Source: RGIG4103 sp045644605
GTDB lineage: Bacteria > Bacillota > Clostridia > RUG12999
Length of the DNA: 13,052 nucleotides
Reading direction: 5' to 3'
Assembly (NCBI GenBank): GCA_045644605.1
Contig: JAZRHB010000010.1
Coordinates: forward strand, 1-13,052
Made by a program: the position numbers and the translations under genes. Shown in pieces: positions 7,160-13,052 of the stretch. The notes beneath the pieces are model-generated. The model was not told where the DNA came from and searched no databases. It was given only the letters and a program-made list of their open reading frames with translations. How positions within the stretch are numbered: the first letter of the stretch is position 1; every line of letters starts with the position of its first letter.

Positions 7160-7390
7160 ATGAACGAGATTATAGTAGTATTTGCATCCGCCACAACTGC
7201 TGTAAGAACAAAAAAACTTCTTATAAACGGGGGATGTAAAGCAAAAACCATGCAGACTCCCAAGGAATATTCAGAGGGCGGTTGCAGCTACTGTATAGTA
7301 ACTTCGGAAGAGTGCAGAGAAAAAGTACAGGAAATTGCGGATAGTCTTAATGTTAAAATAAAGGGAATATATTTTAGGAGGCAGGAATGA
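7160..7390 (+). CDS. DUF3343 protein, putative sulfur/selenium carrier-like
   Basis: A 76-residue protein starting MNEIIVVFASATTAVRTKKL, matching the DUF3343 family (putative Se/S carrier protein-like), small alpha-beta proteins that in Firmicutes often sit next to class V cysteine desulfurases and selenium-labelling genes. Two cysteines in GGCSYCIVT (about residues 39 and 42) and one in SEECREK (about 49) are candidate thiol carriers; a conserved Cys in the GC-containing loop is the family hallmark. The start at 7160 is chosen because GGGAG (7147-7151) precedes it. Upstream in-frame ATGs (7058, 7127) would add unrelated residues and lie near or before the putative promoter. Its TGA overlaps the desulfurase ATG (ATGA), so the two are coupled and probably act together; passing persulfide or selenide from the desulfurase to this protein is inference. 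Confidence 0.8.
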   Translation: MNEIIVVFASATTAVRTKKLLINGGCKAKTMQTPKEYSEGGCSYCIVTSEECREKVQEIADSLNVKIKGIYFRRQE

Positions 7391-8508
7391 TATATCTTGA
7401 TAATGCGGCAACCACTTTCCCGAAACCACCGTCTGTCGTACGCGCTGTAACAGTGTATATGACAAAAAGCGGTGCAAGTTATGGGAGGGGAGGGTATAAA
7501 TCTGCGCTCGGCAGCGCGGATTTACTCTGGCAGGCAAGGGAAGCGGTAGCGGGGCTTATCGGCTCGGATAATCCGCAGAACCTTGTATTTACAAAAAATG
7601 CTACGGAAGCGCTTAATCTGGCGATAAAAGGGGTTCTTAAACCGGAATGCCGCGTTATCTGTTCCTGCACCGAACACAATTCTGTTATGCGTCCGCTTGC
7701 CGGTCTTAACGCCAAAATAACCTTTTTACCCTTACGGGCGGACGGTTCGGTAAATGTCGGTGCGCTTAAAAATATACATCCAGCATATTATGATATGGTT
7801 ATCATAAACCATGCATCAAATGTAAGCGGAATTGTAAATGATGTGGCATATGTAGCGGATTGGTGCGTTAAAAACAGAGTGCCGTGTCTTGTTGATGCAT
7901 CTCAAAGCGCAGGGGTACTGCCTCTTTATGCGGATAAATGGCAGGCAATGCTTGCTTTTGCCGGACATAAAGGTCCTATGGGACCGCAGGGCACCGGCGG
8001 ACTTTTTATTCCGGAAAATATAAACCTATGCCCTCTTATGACGGGCGGTACGGGGTCTTCCTCAGAAAATATGACTCAACCGGAGGAAATTCCCGATAAA
8101 TATGAAAGCGGTACTCTCAATATGCCGGCAATAGCCGGTCTTTATGAAGGGGCAAGATTTATTTTAAGTGAGGGGATAGCAACCGTTCACGAAAAGGAGC
8201 AGTATCTTCGGAATATTCTTGTAGACGGACTTATGAACATACGTGGAGTGAATGTGCTTTATCCCGAAAACAAAAGTACCACATCGGCACTTAGCTTTTA
8301 TGCGGATAATAAAGACGTCTCGTCTTTAGGTGCCGAGCTTGACAAAAAATATGGTATTGCCGTGCGGTGCGGACTGCACTGTGCACCGATGGCACATAAG
8401 TCTTTCGGTACTTTTGAATGTGGCACACTGCGCGTATCTCCCGGATATTTTAACACAAAAAAGGATATAGACAAATTTTTATATGCAATAAAAAAATGCA
8501 CCAACTGA
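7387..8508 (+). CDS. Class V aminotransferase-fold cysteine desulfurase (EF2568-like family)
   Basis: A PLP enzyme predicted to remove sulfur (or selenium) from cysteine (or selenocysteine) as an enzyme-bound persulfide. Landmarks are YLDNAATTFPKP at the N-terminus, TKNATEALNLAIKG, the HNSVMRPL substrate-side segment, the VDASQSAGVLPL cofactor-binding Asp, and the PLP lysine K195 in FAGHKGPMGPQGTGG. The catalytic Cys is C332 in RCGLHCAPMAH, the SufS/CsdA-like (group II) context. The 373 residues are complete. This fits the TIGR01977-type 'cysteine desulfurase family' found beside DUF3343 and, in some species, selD. No selD, yedF or iron-sulfur scaffold gene is visible here, so assignment to selenium metabolism rather than general sulfur trafficking is inference. 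AGGAGG lies at 7377-7382. The stop codon falls inside the loop of the terminator. Confidence 0.9.
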   Translation: MIYLDNAATTFPKPPSVVRAVTVYMTKSGASYGRGGYKSALGSADLLWQAREAVAGLIGSDNPQNLVFTKNATEALNLAIKGVLKPECRVICSCTEHNSVMRPLAGLNAKITFLPLRADGSVNVGALKNIHPAYYDMVIINHASNVSGIVNDVAYVADWCVKNRVPCLVDASQSAGVLPLYADKWQAMLAFAGHKGPMGPQGTGGLFIPENINLCPLMTGGTGSSSENMTQPEEIPDKYESGTLNMPAIAGLYEGARFILSEGIATVHEKEQYLRNILVDGLMNIRGVNVLYPENKSTTSALSFYADNKDVSSLGAELDKKYGIAVRCGLHCAPMAHKSFGTFECGTLRVSPGYFNTKKDIDKFLYAIKKCTN

Positions 8509-8524
8509 TGTTGGTGCTTTTTTT
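8498..8524 (+). terminator. Intrinsic terminator overlapping the desulfurase stop codon
   Basis: GCACCAAC (8498-8505), loop TGAT, GTTGGTGC (8510-8517), then seven T. The loop contains the TGA stop (8506-8508), so the last three sense codons form the left arm of the stem. Confidence 0.92.
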
Positions 8525-8526
8525 GC

Positions 8527-8543
8527 GCTGAATTAACAAAGCC
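8527..8543 (+). repeat. Direct repeat copy 1 (17 bp)
   Basis: GCTGAATTAACAAAGCC, identical to 8742-8758; 19 of 20 bases match if extended leftward by three. In this copy the right end (AAAGCC) can also pair with GGCTTT at 8550-8555. Confidence 0.85.
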
Positions 8544-8646
8544 ACCCGAGGCTTTAGGAAATTTAGATGCAGAACGGCAAACCCGAACCCGAAGCTGTAC
8601 ATCGGTACTGCGAGAGGTGAGGACGTAGTAGAAAAACTTAAACAAC

Positions 8647-8673
8647 AAAACTCCGCATAAAATGCGGAGTTTT
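8647..8673. terminator. Strong terminator hairpin, possibly bidirectional
   Basis: AAAACTCCGCAT (8647-8658), loop AAA, ATGCGGAGTTTT (8662-8673): a perfect 12-bp stem including A-tract and T-tract flanks. It ends the candidate + strand RNA and can also stop - strand transcription arriving from the transducer-family gene. A weaker + strand hairpin, AACACT/AGTGTT (8704-8709 with 8722-8727) followed by T, lies between it and the next gene. Confidence 0.85.
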
Positions 8674-8741
8674 ACAATATAAAAATAAAATTTAAAGTTA
8701 CATAACACTAATATTTTAAAAAGTGTTTTTCTGCGGTCTGG

Positions 8742-8758
8742 GCTGAATTAACAAAGCC
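8742..8758 (+). repeat. Direct repeat copy 2 (17 bp)
   Basis: Second exact copy of GCTGAATTAACAAAGCC, ending two bases before the stop codon of the opposing transducer-family gene. With the preceding G it forms GGCT/AGCC, a small hairpin in its own right, but it lacks the downstream GGCTTT partner and the rest of the RNA element. Confidence 0.85.
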
Positions 8759-8760
8759 GA

Positions 8761-9135
8761 TTACTCACTATATCCCATGAGTGACATATACGCCAGATTC
8801 GGCTGTGCAAGGTCCATTCTTCCGTACTGTACAACAATATTTATATCACTTCTTATTCTTACGGAATACTGATACTGTCTGTCAAGCTTTATGCCGCCAA
8901 GGTCATCCGGATTATCAAGTCGTATGCTTTTAACGCGTTCTGCTCCCACAACAAGTTTGATATCTTTGATCGGGGGTTTATCTTCAAAATAAAGGTCAAT
9001 AAAAACGTTTGCGTCTTGCTCGTTACAGTTCATAAACATAATGGATTCGTGTCCTTCAAAGCCGCTGTCTTTAACCTCGCCTATATGAGGAAGATATCCG
9101 TCTGCTATGTACCATGTTTTCTTTCCGTTACCCAT
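8761..9135 (-). CDS. Anabaena sensory rhodopsin transducer (ASRT) family protein
   Basis: A 124-residue soluble beta-rich protein resembling the sensory rhodopsin transducer family (PF07100). The family's ordered landmarks are visible: WYIADGYLP near the N-terminus (compare W-A-I-A-E-G-Y-I-P), GHESIMFMNCNEQDANVFID in the position of the H-E-x-x-x-x-x-N-x-x-x-x-x-A segment, a central YFEDKPP strand pair, ERVKSIRLDN, and IVVQYGRMDLAQPNLAYMS near the end, matching the I-V-V-Q-x-x-R-x-D hallmark. In Anabaena the homologue binds a rhodopsin, but the family is widespread in bacteria without rhodopsin and has been proposed to be a small-molecule-binding domain. No rhodopsin gene is visible here. ATG 9135 is preferred to ATG 9144 because AGAAAGG abuts 9144 with no spacing. 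The gene lies just beyond the rnpB terminator. Confidence 0.8.
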   Translation of the reverse strand: MGNGKKTWYIADGYLPHIGEVKDSGFEGHESIMFMNCNEQDANVFIDLYFEDKPPIKDIKLVVGAERVKSIRLDNPDDLGGIKLDRQYQYSVRIRSDINIVVQYGRMDLAQPNLAYMSLMGYSE

Positions 9136-9156
9136 AATATTCATCCTTTCTTTTAT

Positions 9157-9185
9157 AAAAAACGGAATTGCGCCCTGCAATTCCG
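9157..9185 (-). terminator. Intrinsic terminator of rnpB
   Basis: On the - strand CGGAATTGC (9185-9177), a 5-base loop and GCAATTCCG (9171-9163) form a perfect 9-bp stem followed by six T (9162-9157). It lies between rnpB and the transducer-family gene, whose ribosome binding site starts about 6 bases further on, so that gene needs read-through or its own promoter. Confidence 0.88.
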
Positions 9186-9202
9186 CTTTATTTAAATTAA
9201 AT

Positions 9203-9529
9203 GAGCAAATCTGTAAGCCGGGTTCTGTTTTGCAGGCAATCATCTATCTAGGCCATACATTACTGTATGGCTCAAGCCATCTACCCGGGGACTGTCGGGC
9301 CAACTTAACTCCCCTTATGATGTTGCTCCGAGTGGGGTTTACAGGACCCAATAGTTACCTAAAGGGTCGGTGAGCTCTTACCTCGCCTTTCCATCCTTAC
9401 CATATAAATATGGCGGTATATTTCTGTTGCACTTTCCTTAAAGTCGCCTTCACCGGACGTTATCCGGCACCCTGCCCTATGGAGCCCGGACTTTCCTCGT
9501 GCCTAAGCACGCGACTGCCCGAATTGCTC
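9203..9529 (-). ncRNA. rnpB: RNase P RNA (bacterial type)
   Basis: The catalytic RNA that trims 5' leaders from tRNA precursors. On the - strand the 5' hallmark GAGGAAAGTCCGGGCTCC is at 9498-9481, the 3' hallmark ACAGAACCCGGCTTAC at 9228-9213, and the conserved GATAGATGATTGCC segment lies just before it (about 9249-9236). The ends GAGCAA (9529-9524) and TTGCTC (9208-9203) pair as helix P1, which sets the coordinates to within a few bases and gives a length of about 327 nt. The 5' end is only about 14 bases beyond the stop of the CNNM gene. A TATAAT on the - strand at 9576-9571, inside that gene, might be its own promoter but lacks a good -35; otherwise rnpB is transcribed from the CNNM promoter. 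Confidence 0.95.
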
Positions 9530-9543
9530 ATATATTTACATTA

Positions 9544-10812
9544 TTATTCTTCTTCTGATTCTGCTGTGTTATTATATTCAACGATAAGCGAAGAAACCCT
9601 GTTATCCTCAACCTCGTCAACGATAACCTTAAGGCCTTCGTATTCAAAGGCTTCGCCTTTTTCGGGGATTTTACCGAGTATTTCGGATGCCCAGCCACCT
9701 ACTGAATTGTACATACTTTCAATGTCATCCTCAAACCCGATTTCTTCAAGCATATCCTCAAGAGCCATTGCTCCGTTAACACGGTAAGTAAATTCGCCTA
9801 CAGGTTCAATAAGCTGAAGCACGTCATCGTGCTCGTCATATATTTCGCCTACAAGCTCTTCCAGAATGTCTTCCATTGTTACAATTCCGGCTGTACCGCC
9901 GTACTGGTCAGTAACAACTGCCATCTGTATTTTATCAGCCTGCATTTTCGCAAGTGCTTTTGAAATCTTAAGATTATAAGGCACAAAAAGTGCAGGTTTT
10001 ATAAGATTTCTTACATCTGTAAATTCGTTTTTAACAATCGAAATAAGAAAATCTTTTTCGTTTAATATTCCGATGATATTATCAATATTTCCTTCGTACA
10101 CAGGAAGTCGTGTATATTTTTCCTCTAAAAATACCTGTTGAATTTCCGCACGGGACATATCAACATCAATGGCAATAACGTCAACCCTTGGCATATAAAC
10201 TTCATGCACACGGATTTCGTCAAACTCAAGAGCGCTTTGTGCAAGCTCGCTTTCCTGTTCTTCAAGCACGCCCTCATCCTGAATTTCTTCAATGATGTAT
10301 TTAAGCTCTTCTTCCGTAATGCTCGGCTTTTTATCTTCCGGGTCTTCAGGCTTTGTAATTGCCAGCTTAAGACCGCGGAAAACCCATGAAACCGGGGTTA
10401 AAATTTTACAAACCAAAGAAAGCGGACCGGAAAACGCCATAAGAGAATCATCTGCATTTTCTTTTGCCGTGCTTTTTGGAAGAACCTCACCGAATATCAA
10501 AACAAGAACGGTCATAACAACCGTTGAAAGAAGCGCACCATATTCGGGAATAAGCTTTAAAAACAAAGCTGTTGCAATAGAGGTTGACGCAATATTAACT
10601 ATATTGTTACCAACCAGAATAGAGGACAGTGTTTTATCAAAATTTTCAATTAATGATAAAGAACGCTTTGCCCGTTTATCGCCGTCGTCGGCATAGGATT
10701 TCATTCTTACTCTGCTTGCGGAGGATGCCGCAGTTTCGCTTGCCGAAAAGAAAGCGGAAAGTCCGATAAGAATAAGAATAATTATGATACTTAAGACATC
10801 ACTACTGTCCAA
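9544..10812 (-). CDS. CNNM domain / CBS-pair / CorC_HlyC membrane protein (hemolysin C family)
   Basis: A 422-residue membrane protein of the CNNM/CorB family, members of which export Mg2+ in some bacteria; the older name hemolysin is misleading. The N-terminal CNNM domain has hydrophobic segments at about residues 6-24, 62-90 and 92-110 plus a re-entrant region near 125-145, with the conserved FFSASETA, LVGNNIVNIASTSIAT and FGEVLPKS motifs. A cytoplasmic CBS pair follows (MPRVDVIAID to LNEKDFL, then IKPALFVP to MEDILEELVGEIYDE), then a CorC_HlyC domain and an acidic tail. The start is TTG at 10812: AGGAG lies 12 bases upstream, a stop codon closes the frame before it, and no ATG precedes the first membrane segment. 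It has its own strong promoter. The ion handled is not deducible from sequence. Confidence 0.9.
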   Translation of the reverse strand: MDSSDVLSIIIILILIGLSAFFSASETAASSASRVRMKSYADDGDKRAKRSLSLIENFDKTLSSILVGNNIVNIASTSIATALFLKLIPEYGALLSTVVMTVLVLIFGEVLPKSTAKENADDSLMAFSGPLSLVCKILTPVSWVFRGLKLAITKPEDPEDKKPSITEEELKYIIEEIQDEGVLEEQESELAQSALEFDEIRVHEVYMPRVDVIAIDVDMSRAEIQQVFLEEKYTRLPVYEGNIDNIIGILNEKDFLISIVKNEFTDVRNLIKPALFVPYNLKISKALAKMQADKIQMAVVTDQYGGTAGIVTMEDILEELVGEIYDEHDDVLQLIEPVGEFTYRVNGAMALEDMLEEIGFEDDIESMYNSVGGWASEILGKIPEKGEAFEYEGLKVIVDEVEDNRVSSLIVEYNNTAESEEE

Positions 10813-10845
10813 AATATAACCACACTCCTATAATAAAGTATATAT

Positions 10846-10874
10846 ATTGTATACGAAATTATACGTTTTGTCAA
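10846..10874 (-). promoter_or_regulatory. Sigma-A promoter of the CNNM gene
   Basis: TTGACA (10874-10869), a 17-bp spacer and TACAAT (10851-10846) on the - strand, almost consensus. The hydF stop codon TGA (10873-10871) is part of the -35 box. The predicted start is about 10839, leaving a leader of about 27 nt that holds the AGGAG ribosome binding site. Confidence 0.8.
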
Positions 10875-12040
10875 TAGATGGCATTTAAGGAACGTTCTAA
10901 TATCCCGTTTATATGGGCAATTACGGTGCCGTAATTGGTAAACGGCACGCCCGCGGCAAGTGCCCTTTCGCGCCGCGTTTCGATTTCGCGTTCGTTAAGC
11001 ATACAGCCGCCGCAGTGGATTATAAGTGATATTCCGCTTAAATCTGCGGGAAAATCATTTCCGCTTACGGTACGGAAATCAAGGCTTTTACCCGTATACT
11101 TTAAAAGCCAGTTCGGGATTTTGACAGTTCCGATGTCGTTACATTGTCTGTGATGGGTACATCCTTCGGCAATAAGCACCGTATCGCCATCGGAAAGGGT
11201 ATCAATTGCTTTTATTCCGTCAATTGCGGTTTCAAGAAAGCCTTTGTATCTTGCCATAAGGATTGAAAATGATACAAGCGGCATATCAGGTGGCAGAATT
11301 TCTTTTACAAATCCAAACACCTGAGAGTCCGTAACAACCATTCTTGGCGGATTTTTAAGTGCGGAGAGGGTCATTTCAAGCTCGGTTTCCTTTGTTACAA
11401 TTGCAATTGCACCGGAATCTAAAATATCTCGTATCGTCTGCTGCTGCGGCAGGATAAGTCTGCCTTTTGGTGCGGACTCGTCAATAGGTGTAACAAGAAC
11501 AACCGTGTCGCCGCTTTCTATAAGGTCGCCGATTATACGTCTTTCGCTTGTTTTCGGGCGAAGTGCGGCAATTTTTTCTTTAAGCTCATTTATATTTTCG
11601 CCTGTTTTTGCACTTACAAAAATACCGCCCGTGGCATCTGATTTTGCCATATCGCATTTGTTATATGCAATTATATGCGGAATATTTTTTTCTTTAAATA
11701 TGTCAATAAGCTCCAAGTCGGCAGGAGAAAGACCTTTACTTGCATCAACCACAAGAACGGCAATATCGGTTTTGCCGAGTATCTGACGCGTTTTTTCTAT
11801 TCGCTTTTCGCCAAGGGCACCCTCGTCATCAATACCAGGGGTATCGATAATAACAACCGGCCCCAGCGGAAGAAGCTCCATTGATTTTGTAACCGGGTCG
11901 GTGGTTGTACCAAGTGTGTCTGACACAACTGCCATTTCTTGACCCGTAACGGCATTGACTAAACTTGATTTGCCTGCATTTCTGCATCCGAAAAACCCAA
12001 TATGCACTCTGTTTGCCGACGGTGTATCGTTAAGTCCCAT
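10871..12040 (-). CDS. hydF: [FeFe]-hydrogenase maturation GTPase HydF
   Basis: HydF is the GTPase and scaffold on which the 2Fe subcluster of the [FeFe]-hydrogenase H-cluster is assembled before transfer to the hydrogenase; it works with the radical-SAM enzymes HydE and HydG. The 389-residue protein has an N-terminal Era-like G domain: Walker A GFFGCRNAGKSS (residues 15-26), GTTTDP for switch I, DTPG for G3 and NKCD for G4. A central dimerisation domain and the C-terminal cluster domain follow, with C294 in CTHHRQCNDIG and C343-G-G-C346 as the three cysteine ligands. TAAGGAGGAGTTATG joins the hydG stop, an ideal ribosome binding site and the hydF start with 9 bases between, so the two are translated as an operon. 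The hydrogenase itself and hydE are not in the window. Confidence 0.96.
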   Translation of the reverse strand: MGLNDTPSANRVHIGFFGCRNAGKSSLVNAVTGQEMAVVSDTLGTTTDPVTKSMELLPLGPVVIIDTPGIDDEGALGEKRIEKTRQILGKTDIAVLVVDASKGLSPADLELIDIFKEKNIPHIIAYNKCDMAKSDATGGIFVSAKTGENINELKEKIAALRPKTSERRIIGDLIESGDTVVLVTPIDESAPKGRLILPQQQTIRDILDSGAIAIVTKETELEMTLSALKNPPRMVVTDSQVFGFVKEILPPDMPLVSFSILMARYKGFLETAIDGIKAIDTLSDGDTVLIAEGCTHHRQCNDIGTVKIPNWLLKYTGKSLDFRTVSGNDFPADLSGISLIIHCGGCMLNEREIETRRERALAAGVPFTNYGTVIAHINGILERSLNAIY

Positions 12041-12049
12041 AACTCCTCC

Positions 12050-13052
12050 TTAAAATCTGAAATTACGGCGGTTTGAGGTTTTTATATCCTCAATATTTTT
12101 CTTTGCAATTTCGCGCGCCTTTTCGTTAGGCACCTTTTCAATTTCACGCTTAATCATTTCAAATCCGACTTTTTTGGTTTCTTCTGTTGCGTAATCCATA
12201 AGGAATTCGGTAAGCGTCATAAGTGCGTTCGGGTGGCAACAGTTAAGTATCTGTCCTGATTTGCAAAGACTCATAAATCTGTCACCTGTTCTGCCTTCGC
12301 AGAAGCAAGCTGTACAGAACGACGGAAGATGGTTCATTTCCATAAGCCATTTTACAACCTCGTCAAGACTGCGCTGGTCAGATACGTCAAACTGCTCGGA
12401 ATCGTGCGGGCGCTCTTCTTCCGTATATCCGCCAACGGATGTGCGGGATGCGCCACTTATCTGTGAAATCCCCACCTGAAGCGCTTTTTCACGTACTTCC
12501 TGAGTTTCACGGGTGGAAATAATCATTCCTGTATACGGAACGGCAAGACGGATACAGGCAATAATTTTAAGGAAGGTATCGTCATCAATACCGTTATCAA
12601 ACTGGTCGGGGTCAATATCGTCTGCACGTTTAAGTCGTGGTACGCTGATTGTATGCGGACCTACGCCGAATTTAGCTTCAAGATGTTCGGCATGCATAAG
12701 AAGTCCTGCAAATTCATATTTGTAAAGTTCAAGCCCGAAAAGAACGCCAAGACCGACATCGTCAATGCCGCCTTCCATGGCGCGGTCCATTGCTTCGGTA
12801 TGGTATTCGTAATTGTGTTTCGGTCCCGTCGGATGAAGTGCAAGATAGCTTTCTTTGTGGTATGTTTCCTGGAAAAGAATATATGTGCCTATTTCCGCTT
12901 CCTTCAGCTTGCGGTAATTTTCAACAGTTGTTGCCGCAATATTTACATTTACACGACGGATTGCACCGTTTTTATGATGAATTCCGTAAATTGTTTTAAT
13001 TGATTCAAGAATATATTCAATCGGGTTGTTCTGCGGGTCTTCACCTGCTTCA
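12050..13052 (-). CDS. hydG: [FeFe]-hydrogenase maturation radical SAM enzyme HydG, C-terminal part (5' end outside window)
   Basis: HydG cleaves tyrosine by radical SAM chemistry to p-cresol and dehydroglycine and turns the latter into the CO and CN ligands of an iron-cysteine synthon for the H-cluster. The frame is open to the window edge (ATG at 12790 is internal), giving about 333 codons; the N-terminal C-x3-C-x2-C radical SAM motif lies beyond the window. Visible parts include the barrel segments QETYHKESYLALHPTGPKHN, DDVGLGVLFGLELYKYE and GPHTISVPRLKRA, and the C-terminal motif C-x2-C-x22-C (beginning SFCTACFCEGRTGDRF and ending NCCHPNAL) that binds the second, auxiliary cluster where CO and CN are formed. 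That motif separates HydG from the related ThiH and HydE. The chain ends NRRNFRF, just before hydF. Confidence 0.96.
   Translation of the reverse strand, partial: EAGEDPQNNPIEYILESIKTIYGIHHKNGAIRRVNVNIAATTVENYRKLKEAEIGTYILFQETYHKESYLALHPTGPKHNYEYHTEAMDRAMEGGIDDVGLGVLFGLELYKYEFAGLLMHAEHLEAKFGVGPHTISVPRLKRADDIDPDQFDNGIDDDTFLKIIACIRLAVPYTGMIISTRETQEVREKALQVGISQISGASRTSVGGYTEEERPHDSEQFDVSDQRSLDEVVKWLMEMNHLPSFCTACFCEGRTGDRFMSLCKSGQILNCCHPNALMTLTEFLMDYATEETKKVGFEMIKREIEKVPNEKAREIAKKNIEDIKTSNRRNFRF

Larger units (their letters stand above)
8525..8673 (+). ncRNA. Candidate structured noncoding RNA ending in an intrinsic terminator
   Basis: About 150 bases without a credible protein but with a run of hairpins. 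AAAGCC/GGCTTT (8538-8543 with 8550-8555) is followed by CCGA/TCGG (8589-8592 with 8602-8605). TACTGCG/CGTAGTA (8606-8612 with 8624-8630) stacks directly on the previous hairpin and has a purine-rich loop AGAGGTGAGGA. The terminator is at 8647-8673. The third stem contains a G-U pair (8610 with 8626) that would be an A-C mismatch on the other strand, which favours the + strand. The word ACCCGA occurs three times (8544, 8581, 8587). The 5' end is uncertain and I find no convincing promoter. Clostridia carry several large structured RNAs of unknown role, for example the raiA motif, and comparison with those is warranted; I cannot assign a family. A short + strand reading frame (ATG at 8568, 17 codons) is unlikely to be real. 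Confidence 0.5.

Noticed and set aside
8568..8621. A 17-codon + strand peptide inside the RNA candidate
   Set aside because: There is no ribosome binding site, and the codons coincide with the hairpin arms, so structure explains the sequence better than coding does.
8298..8708. A 136-residue - strand protein antisense to the desulfurase end and the RNA candidate
   Set aside because: It lies antisense to the well-supported desulfurase, crosses two terminators, has no ribosome binding site and shows no recognisable domain.
9136..9243. N-terminal extension of the transducer-family protein into rnpB
   Set aside because: It would run through the rnpB terminator and the 3' end of RNase P RNA; the family homology starts only after ATG 9135.
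9410..9787. A + strand reading frame across rnpB and the CNNM gene end
   Set aside because: It is antisense to two well-supported genes, rich in Ser/Pro/Leu from strand bias, and has no ribosome binding site or domain.
12050..12790. A separate 246-residue protein beginning at 12790 on the - strand
   Set aside because: The frame continues open to the window edge with clear HydG sequence, so the ATG is internal.
1..13052. CRISPR arrays, insertion sequences, prophage or toxin-antitoxin genes
   Set aside because: I saw no regularly spaced repeat array, transposase or phage motif, or small gene pair of that type on either strand.

Overview
The window reads as an anaerobic Firmicute of the class Clostridia. 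The basis is moderately low GC by eye, AGGAGG-type ribosome binding sites, a YqzL-RecO pair, the dprA-trmK pair, [FeFe]-hydrogenase maturases, and a DUF3343/cysteine desulfurase pair of the selenium-associated kind. No phage, plasmid, insertion sequence or CRISPR signature is visible, so this looks like ordinary chromosome with a few odd intergenic elements.

Layout. On the + strand from 1 to 5242: the 3' part of an EF-G-family translation factor with its own terminator, a cardiolipin synthase, an M16 zinc peptidase whose last codons lie in a hairpin, the small yqzL gene overlapping recO, and a short double-[4Fe-4S] protein related to QueG. This block ends tail to tail, with an 8-bp CDS overlap, against a - strand pair dprA-trmK (7021 to 5235). 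A divergent intergenic region (7022-7159) separates dprA from a + strand pair: a DUF3343 protein and a class V cysteine desulfurase, with a strong terminator wrapped around the desulfurase stop codon.

Region 8509-8760 contains no protein gene but is highly structured. It holds a candidate + strand structured RNA (about 8525-8673) ending in an intrinsic terminator, and a 17-bp exact direct repeat at 8527-8543 and 8742-8758. Immediately beyond it on the - strand is an orphan homologue of the Anabaena sensory rhodopsin transducer family (8761-9135), with no rhodopsin gene in view.

The rest is on the - strand: RNase P RNA (rnpB, about 9203-9529) with its own terminator, a CNNM/CBS-domain membrane protein (9544-10812) driven by a near-consensus promoter whose -35 box contains the hydF stop codon, then hydF and the 3' two-thirds of hydG. 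HydG makes the CO/CN-bearing iron precursor and HydF is the scaffold that loads the [FeFe]-hydrogenase H-cluster. The two genes are tightly coupled by a ribosome binding site abutting the hydG stop.

The least explained parts are the candidate RNA and direct repeat at 8525-8760, the orphan transducer-family gene next to them, and the palindrome that supplies the end of the M16 gene. All protein and RNA family calls were made by eye from motifs; no search was run.
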